Positions 38,101 through 48,200 of a stretch of 64,000 nucleotides of DNA are shown here, in pieces (position 1 is the stretch's first letter; each line of letters opens with the position of its first letter). The notes under the pieces are model-generated. The model worked only from the letters and a program-made list of their open reading frames with translations, did no database searches and had not been told where the DNA came from. This stretch comes from Cyclina sinensis (taxonomy: Eukaryota; Mollusca; Bivalvia; Venerida; Veneridae): positions 3,952,603 through 4,016,602 of the forward strand of contig JAAONU010000013.1 in NCBI GenBank assembly GCA_012932295.1. Direction: 5' to 3'. The translations under genes were made by a program, and so were the position numbers.

Positions 38101-41100
38101 AATATCTGACAAACGGCAACCTGTACGCCATTCCAAAAGCATTCGTTAGTGTCGGGTTAATTTTCGGGTCATAATGGTAACGCGCGGAGCTTTGCAGATT
38201 GTACTTCAATAACCCTTTCGGCGAGAAAATAGAAGGTAAAAACTCGTCGTAAACAATCTTTTGTATGATTGCAATCAGTATTCTTCTGGTTTCTTGGAAG
38301 ATTGTCTCATTATCACCGTAAAATCCTGTAAGAAATATAAAAAAAAAATCATAGGAACATTTCAGTTATTGAAAGATAATGCTTACGCTCAACAAAGGAA
38401 GTTTACTGATCTAAATATTTTAGAATACCCATAAATCAACTCTTTATTCATTTTTCTGAACTTTAATCGCGAGAACTGAAAATAGAATGTGCACTCTTGA
38501 AATTGTATAAACAGTAAAGTAAACCTTTTATCCGTTCAGCAATTCTGTTGTGTTCCTTCACTAAGAGATAATGGTATGAAGTTAGGGTTGGTACTTCGTT
38601 CACGCGGACATCTCCTGTAAAAAAAAACATCCATCAAGTTTTATTTTACATGTTTGTTTTTTCCATTTAAATTGTAATTGCTGATATTCAAGTAGACAGC
38701 CTGAATGTACGGTAGAAACTTGTTATTGTGACTCTACTTTCTTACCTGTCAGCTAGTTATCAATATTATGGAGATGTGGAAACAGGCTCGGGCTTTAGTT
38801 CGACTTCAGATCGGAGTTGCAATGTTTACAATGGGCGTCAAATGTGATAAGGTCACTATATATGTTCTGGGTAAAGTTTCAAGAAAAAATTACAAGTTCT
38901 ATATTATCAGGCAAGAAGTAAGAGCTTATCACCATGTACAGCTATGCGCTTCAATAAAATCTGAAAACCACAACCGTTACCTGCCAGTGAGCATCGCTGT
39001 GAAGTATCAGTAAGAATACAATCCTCAGCAGGACCGTTAAGAATCCTTTCATTCTTTTCAAAAATTGAAGTTTCCAAGCGATAACCGGTCTCTAAAATAA
39101 AATATTTATGAGCGGGATCATATACATACCGATCCTTAGAAAATCAAGCCTTTATAGCGCAAAAAAATGTTCCGAGTGCAGCTGATAAATGATGTTCGTT
39201 TACACCCGGGTAGACCTGTTTTACTTAAAAAAAACCCTGATTTACTTAAAAAAACCTGATTTACTTAAAAAACCTGATTTACTTAAAAGTGAAAGTTATA
39301 ACGGTATGTTTTTCAGCTAACAAATACTTCCGAATGGTAGATCCGGGACAAAAGAACAAACAACAAAGGAAACAAATTATTTTCATTACATGAGATAACT
39401 TGTTTATCTACAAACTAATACTGAAGTATTAAAAAATGTAAAATACGTGTATCTTATTTTGTTTCGGGCCTTTCCTTTGCTCTGTGCGTTTAACTGTATT
39501 ATCTGCCATACTTACTCTTTTCTCGTAAATCCTTCTGCCTCTGCACAGACGAACCATACACATTAGAGCAGTCGATAAAAGATGACAGTTCGTTCGTTTG
39601 CTGTCGTAGATACAAACCATAGGATGTAGCTACAACAACATCAACAAACCTGAACTTAGTAGTTACAAACATGAAACGAAAATTGTGTAAATCATAGGTA
39701 AATATCTCAATGAAAATTATTAAATAATGTTGATATTAATAAAACAAATTAAAAAAAAGATATATTTTACAATTCTTATTTATAAGAAATTAAATAATTT
39801 TAAATTTACAGTTATCAGGGGTGTTCAGGAGGATCCGATTCTATCCTCACAACTTAGCATGATCGTTAAAAAATCGTAACGTTGCCACTAGGTCGTTGAA
39901 AAATTCATAAACCATGCTCATGTGGTAACTGTAAACCGATATTATGATAACTGTAAACTGATATTCTATTAACTGATATTCTGTAAACTGATATTCTATC
40001 AAACTGGTATTCTGTAAACTGATATTCTATTAACTGATATTCTGTAAACTGATATTCTGTTTTTCAACAATAGTCGTAATATTTTATACTGTTTTAAACT
40101 AACTGCAAACAAACGAAATGAAATGCTTTTTGTCAGCTTAATACCGGACAGTACATACCGTCTGGGCAGAATACTGGGGCCGATCTTGCAAATGCCATAC
40201 AATCTCCTGGCTCAAATATGGAGGAGCTCTCTTTGGAAGACTTCGGAATCACTATATTGAAGCAATTTTCTATGCTGTCATGTAAATGTACAAGCATGTA
40301 AATATAAGATAAATAGTCGACAAAAATTTTGTTTTAACACTGATTTAGTATTTTTCGTCGGAAGTTATAAAGTGATTTAAGAGAAAAAAAGTATGATAAG
40401 AAAAACAAGACCCATGTTACACATCTTGCACACTGCACTTTCCACTAATGTGCTTTGTCAGAGTATTAAGTTCGAAGTAAATCCCTCAAGTACTTTTGGA
40501 GTTATGTTCTGGACAAAACTTTTAAAGTAAATCTGATAAAGGGAAATTATTCTAAAAGTAGGCAAGATAGAGTTTTTTCTTGCACACTGCACTTTCTACT
40601 AATGTGCTATATCAGTGTTTTAAGATTGAAGAAAATCTCTAAAGTACTGTTGGAGTTATGCTTCGGCAAAGGTTTTCAAATAAATCTGATAAAGGGGAAT
40701 AACTCTAAAAAAGGCAAAGTAGAGTTATTGTTCTTACACGCTGCACTTTATACCATTGTGCTCTGTAAGAGTATAAAGTTTGAAGAAAATCGCTCAAGTA
40801 CTTCTGGAGTCATGCTCCGGACCAAATTGGGACGGACGCACGGACGGTGACCATTTCTAATATCCCCTTCGCCTTTGGCGGCTTGCACACTACACTTCCT
40901 AATAATGTGCTATATCAGTGTATTACGTTTGAGGTAAATCCCACAAGTACTTTTGGAGATATGCTCTGGACAAAACCTTTAAAGTAAATCTGATAAAGGG
41001 AAATAACTCTAAAAGTAGGCAAGGTAGAGTTATTGTTCTTGCATACTGCGCTTTTTACCAATGTGCTTTGTCAGACTATTAAGTTTAAGGATAATCCCTC

Positions 41101-42196
41101 AAATACTTTTGACGTTATGCTTCAGACAAAATTGGGATGGAAGCACGAACGAAGACCATTTCTAATATCCCCTTCGCCTTTGGCGCCGGGGGGGGGGGGG
41201 GATAAAAAATACATAGGAATACAAACGAGAATAAGTAATAAATCATAAAATCGCATACAATCTAATTTATTTAGAACATCTACTGTGATTGTTCGTTTGT
41301 TTATAAAAATGAAATAAATGTATTTTAAACTGTCAATTAATTTCTTTTGAAATATAGCATGGACATTATTTTATTATCATTATACTTCCTTGCTCAGAAA
41401 TAAATATTTAGCTTGTTAAGCTCGAAGCAATTTAAAAATGCAACTTGATTCATCTGAAGACAATATTATGATTTTACAACTTTAGCGTTTTTGGCTTTTG
41501 GACGGTCAAGTTAAGTATAAGGTCTATGAGCTTTTTAAAACATTTTAGTTTTATTTATTTCATCGACTTTATTAGAAAATAAGACTACTTTAAGTCGCAA
41601 AGTTCATGGTTAAGGTAGTTGGAACATATGAAAACCCTAAAATGCCACAGATTAGAAATTGTTTATACACCTCTTTACCAGAAAGCCAGTCCAAAATCTT
41701 CTAAATTCCAAATAGCCAGTGAAACCACTTTCATATATCCAAAAGATCATTTCAGCCCACTTAGTAAACAGTTTCACAATGAAATTTTTTTGTGTTGTAG
41801 AAAATACTGATTTCAAGTCATTCCTTATTACAAAGGGATGTTTCTCCTTAAAACCTCTTCGTATCTAGTCTTACTCTCCCTAAGCAGCTATGTGAATACA
41901 CTACCTATCTATCTATTTGAGCTTATTTACCGTCGGTACCGGTTGCCTATATGACCGACGCCCCCTGAAGAGATTAGTTATTTTATGTTATGGGGGTAGT
42001 GCAAGATACAGAAAGCATCCCATTGCAGAGACACCCCTGGTTCTTTTACATGCTCAGTGTATAGTATATATACATGGGACCTCGGTTTAACGTCTCATCC
42101 GAAAGACTATTAGTAATGTTAGTGGAGGAGCGGGGGATCGAACTCGGGACCCCTGGTATATCAGTCCAGCGCGTTACCACTGGACCACATCCGATC

Positions 42197-42238
<42 letters not shown>

Positions 42239-45200
42239 TTGAAATCAGTATATATATATATACACTACCGTTACTTCACACCGCTTTAATTAGATTTATA
42301 ATATTGACCTTTACAATGAACTTTTAAACAACCAATGAAAGTGCACCAATATCCCCAAAACCGAAAAATCTTGAAACCATTTTTCATTGGTTTAAACGAT
42401 CATGTAATTCCAAAAATTATAAATAGACAGGTGTTTTCTGACAATGTTGTAAACACATTTCAACTACGCGTTTATGTTAACATAATACAGCAATCAAACG
42501 TCTAAAAACAAACATACCATCTTTATTTTAACCTTGTTGGTAGTTTTACTGGTTTATTTACGTATACATACTAAAAAACACTTTGAAAAGTGAAATACTT
42601 AAGTAACATGCAGACATACATTGTTTGTTTACATTCAAGGTTGTCAAGTGTATATATGGACGTTTCGTTGTATGCTAGTCACTGATTGGCTGAAAAGTAA
42701 CTGTGGATTTCTCTGTCTAAAAATAAATATCGTTCTGGAAATTGAATTTTAGCAGAGATAAAAAAGTGAAACATTCGACCGATGCGCAGGAGAGTAATCT
42801 AGTCTAATCTGTATAGGTAAGATATCATTATGAAATTATGGAAAAGCTGAAACAATGCTGATTAAATAGTTTTGACCATTCTTTCTTTTTTTTAAAGATT
42901 TGATTTGACTTTGACTGTAAAGTCTATGTGTTTACTTTTACAATTACAATAGCATACTAAAATTTTAAGGAAGTTTGAAGACATGAAAGTCCTGACACAT
43001 TACAAAATACGTCATCTGTACTATCAGTCTGCGATATATCGGTTTTACCCTCTGACGTAACGTACGCAATGTTCAACGAATTCAGCCTATCAGAATTCGA
43101 AACTGGTATTCATGTACTATCCATTTTTTCAATGTTCTATTGCTTAGTGTAACCTGTGATAGTTCATGCAGTTAGTTTAAAGACTATGTCAAATGGGTTT
43201 GACCACTTTATCAGTGATCAACTGTAATTATTATCTTATCATTTATTTTAGGAAACATTACACGCTCATTCTCCAGGGGACTTTATGTGTTATAATTATG
43301 TCATGTAATTATTTGATTATTTATTATATATGATGTTTTTTATGTAACGAGATACTGTTTCGTATAAGTTACGAAATAAAATTTCTGTTCTGTTCTGTTC
43401 TGATCTTATTATCTGGTATGAATCTGGGTGAAAAAAAATGAATGAACTTCTAACATTATTTCGATGGGTACTTTCTGTATGATCAAATAATATCACATCC
43501 AGTTAATGCACTGTAGCAATTTTGACAATTTTGTCTTGGTTTTGATTCCTTTAGTGACGTCAAAGTCACGTGGTATTGCTACAATGTAATGGTGACCAGG
43601 AAGTTTGTCAGCTTAAGCAGTGTAGCAATACCACGTGACTTAGACGTCACTAACCAACTGTAAACAATGGTTCACTGACACATATCCCATAGAAATCAAT
43701 AAAGATATGAAATAGTTACGCGTAATTTTCTATTTTCATGCGGAGCCAATGTTTTTGTTTTGTCTTTGGGTTTAACGCCGATTTCAACATCTAGGTTATA
43801 TCTCGGCAGTCAACCCACCTGACCGGTTTTCCTGGATAACTTACCAGTAATTACCAATTTCTCGGTAAGTGACTGACTACTGTTCCCACATGATCTACTC
43901 TGAATCAGCGGTGAGACATAATGTCTGAGATCAATTGTCACGGAGAAATTTTGCCCTACCCAGGGGTCGAACTAGCTCTACCTATTGAGCTCAGCGGGCG
44001 GGCGAGCCAATGTTTACAGTTTTTTTCTTGGGTTTGATGCCTTTAGTGACGTCAAAGTTACATGGTATTGCTACACTGTTAAATGCGCTCTTTTATCTAG
44101 GTTCGAATTTATTGTTTATATATATTATCATTTTCTGTTTGTTTTTAAATAGTTCTCATTTAAATAGACATGTTCTATACAGATGTAGACATTTTATTGA
44201 AAGTACTTACTTGGCGGTTATTTGCAACGACACGTATCGGAGTAGTTTAAATGACTTTAGCTACATTAAAACCCCAGTTCATGTCTGTTAAGGTCATGTA
44301 ATAAAAAGAATCTGACATTTGTTTGCATTTCATATATAAACTTTTATTCAGGTCCTTCAAGGAAACATTTATTTAGCTCGCAAGTGGCTCTTTTTTTACT
44401 TTTTTTGGAACTTGGTGAATGAGAGGTTTTTTTTTCAGAAATGTAAAGATAGATCACATTCTATATATAAACAATGAACGGCTTTTCTTTATTGCTATGC
44501 ATTTTCTATTACTTTCATTTAATTTTCTTTCCAAGTATGTCAGACAATTTAGAATAAAATGTTGCAAGAGGCCTTTTTATATAAACTTATATAAAGTTAA
44601 TAGTAGTATTTGAAAGATGTATGTTCGCAACATTAATGATAATTTACTGTTTACTATGGGGAGAAAAGGGGACCCACATTATAGAAGAAAATTGTAAAGA
44701 AATTCTAAAAACCTTGAAAACACATAAATTCAAACGTACTCATCATTGGCTGTTTCCTCGCAACAATTTTTAACACCTGGAAAATGAAATAAAAATTCAA
44801 ATGATGACATTAATTTCGCTAGATATCTAACAATTACTTATTTACTGACGTACGACACACGTCGATGATTTTCGAAAATACCAACACGAAGCCGAATCGA
44901 TAATCTCTGGAATACATGAAATACAAACATACATGAAATAGGTGTCTTAAAACTACCTTTAAATCCGATTTGTGCAAATATACGATAATGGAAGAGGATG
45001 AATTAAATTGATGAATTATTCTGTGTTTTTTTTTCTGGAGACAATAACGTCGAAACTCGGCTTTCCTGAGATATCTCCGGACTTCGCTATATAATCCTTT
45101 TGATACATCTAAGCCGAATTGTTGTTTGTGTCTTATAGTTCAAAATAATGTCGAGAGAAACAGTATTTAAATGATAGTAATTGTTATTAGACTTTTTTTA

Positions 45201-48200
45201 TTTAAAGGCAAATACTTGCTCACTATTAAAGGCTTAACCTGTCATGATTATATCTAACAATAAGGAACAAGCGACGAATTCTGTTACGAAACATAAACAA
45301 CAACGGTTTAAATTATTGACAAGACAAAGCGCTTACCAACTACCGGTGTTATAGCAATGTCATGATCTAGGAACTGCCCAAAACCCATCGCATGGAGTGT
45401 TAGTTCCTTGCTGCTGGTCTCCTTAAAAAGTCGATTTCTGTGCACCACGTTACTAACAGTCCGCGGATTAGGCAGTACCTTATTTTTCAGACCTTTTGTT
45501 CTTGGGTGACCGAGCTTGTCATCTGAAATAGTAACAATAATAATCATTAGTAAAAAAGGTTACCATTTCAAAGATCCAGTTAAAGTGTTTCAGTCTGCAA
45601 TTCTTCCCTGTTTTAACATTAATTCTACATCATCTATGGATAAGCTGAAAAAGTATTTAAAAGCTTGATATTCTGCGAAAAAGCACCCTCTAGGTGGCCT
45701 CGTGGTTATATCATCTGTCTATTTACTTTTTAAAAACCAATCAGTCCTAAAAGAGAATGGTAAAATAGATTCCTTCATTTATCTAGTTTTAAACACTAAA
45801 TATATGTGCTATGCCTTGCAAAAAAAATAGAGAATACCACTGTACCTGAAACTGAAGTATATGTTTACTTTACCGTAAGCATTTGGAAGAACCCTCTGTT
45901 GCATACTTCCGGCCATTCCCCACCCAGGATTTTTTTTATTGTTACAAGATCCGTCTGCCGTGCGGTATTTGCTCTTGAAATCGCATGTGCCAGGGTCAGG
46001 AAGGTTACAGATGAATTCACGGTAGCGTTTGAAAATTTCCTTGACAGGATTCTGTTGTAAATCATCTGTTTTATATCCTCCACTGAAGACAAATGAAACA
46101 AAATAACAAGAAGGCACTCATTAAAACCGTCATTTTCTTTGGCTGAGTCATATGTATTCTAAACATTTTTTATTTGAATTGATAAACATTTGTATCATAT
46201 AGTTTTGAATATGAATAAAATCACAACTACTGAGTAGAAAGCTCTAAGCAATTCTTTTTAACTTTCTTCTGGGTACTAGCCTTTCAAAATGCTTTTCCAA
46301 ATACACTGCATCAAAGTAAATCTTGTTATATGCCACATTTTTACTAGCAATGTTCATGATGTTCTCATGAAAATACAATATAGATTCAGCAAATGTTCAT
46401 AGTGTTCTAATGGTTCTACCCGGCCACGCTTTGTAAAATCAGATGTTGATCTTTGAAGTATAATTGTTGGAAAAACGGCGTTATGCTTTCTGCGATTGTA
46501 TGAAAAATGGTCGACTAGTATAATTTACTATACATGTTTTGAACTCACTCTTCCATGAGAAACCTCATAGCCAGTAGAGCGATACTGGATTGATCATTGG
46601 CTCTTGTATCACCACTGTATTGTCGCACTCCATGGTGGTAGGTTAGTGGACATTGAACTATACTCGAGTTGCCATCTGCTGTCGTTTAAGAGAAACCAAA
46701 ACTTAATTTTACTGAAGTTTGAAGCCATTTACGAAAGGAGTTAATATAATCATATCCTTAAAAGAGAGTGCCGTAATGACCTTCACTATCACATGAACAC
46801 TGTACCTCTTAACAGCACTGCCAATGAAAGACATTCAACACGTACATCATAATTAAACATTTAAATTCAAGTTTACTTAAGAACAAGTTTCTGTAGTAAA
46901 CAAGTTTAGATGTGGAAACAAATTAATGCATAAAGTTAAAATTTCGATGCTGCAGTATGTCAAAGTTAATTCGAAGTATAAACCTCCATACACAACTGTA
47001 CTTATGTCTCAAATTTCATACATAAGTCACCAATAAAAGTGGTTCGGTAGTAAAGGTTGACAAAAGCGGAAATTTTATATGTATATTGTTAGATATAGAT
47101 TCTTGGCAGGGTGTACGGCCTCGTTTAACCTTATCGATTGAAATAACACAAGCCGCTATACCAAGTGTATATAACGAATTTATAATACCGTAGATTATTT
47201 TAAAAACAAAAGTTTGTCTTTTTTCAACATAGAACATGACATTTTTTTATCCCCCGCCATAAAATGGGAGGCGGGGGCGTGTGTGTGTGTTCGAAAAAGT
47301 ACATACTTCGTGTCCGGTCCATAACTTCTGCATGCATGATAAGATTTAAAAATAAATAGGTACACTTGACCATCATAAGTACACAATGTGTTGCGTACAA
47401 GATCCAGATCCCTAGGTCAAAGTTCAAAGTCACAGTTCGGGATTGAATTTAGTGTATTTGTCATATAGTCCTAAGTTCAGTTGAGTTCGTGTCCGGTCTA
47501 TAACTTGTGCATGCATGATGGGATTTCAAAATAAATTAATAAACTTTACCACCATAAGTAGGCAATGTGTCGCGTAAAAGACAGAGATCTCTAAGGTCAA
47601 GGTCACAGTAGGGCATTGAAATTAGTGTGTTTGCCATATAGTCGTACGGTCAGTTGGAGTTCGTGTCCGGTCTATAACTTCTACATGCATAATGGGATTT
47701 TAAAATAAATTGGTACACATGACCATCATAAGTTGACAATGTGTCGTGTGCAAGACCCAGGTGCCTGGGTCAAAGGTTAATGTCACAACAGGGTATTAAA
47801 CTAAATATATTTCTCTGGTCCATAACTTATGCATGCATGATGGTATTTCAATATAAATTATCACTCCTGACCACAATTAGTAGAGGGTGCCATTTTAGAT
47901 CGTCTCTTTTCGGAGAAAAAGTGTAGATATTATGGTTACCGAGTCGTCATTGTCGTCAGCGTTTTACATAACTTTAATGAAGCTGATCATTCATAAACCA
48001 TAAGACTTTGAGTTTTGACATTTGGTGTGTAGCATTGTCTAGTAAACTTCTGCCAGGTTGGTTCAAATCATGACCTCAGGGTCAAAATTGTCCCCGCTCT
48101 GGGGCTTATATAGTTATACAGGGAAAACGTTAAAAATATTCTTCTCTAAAATCACTTGACACAGAGCTTTGTTATTTGAAATAAGGCATGCTCTAGTAGA

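Noticed and set aside
42100..42200. A functional tRNA gene
   Set aside because: A and B boxes are there, but it is the head of a SINE with a body, tail and target duplication; no intact acceptor stem.
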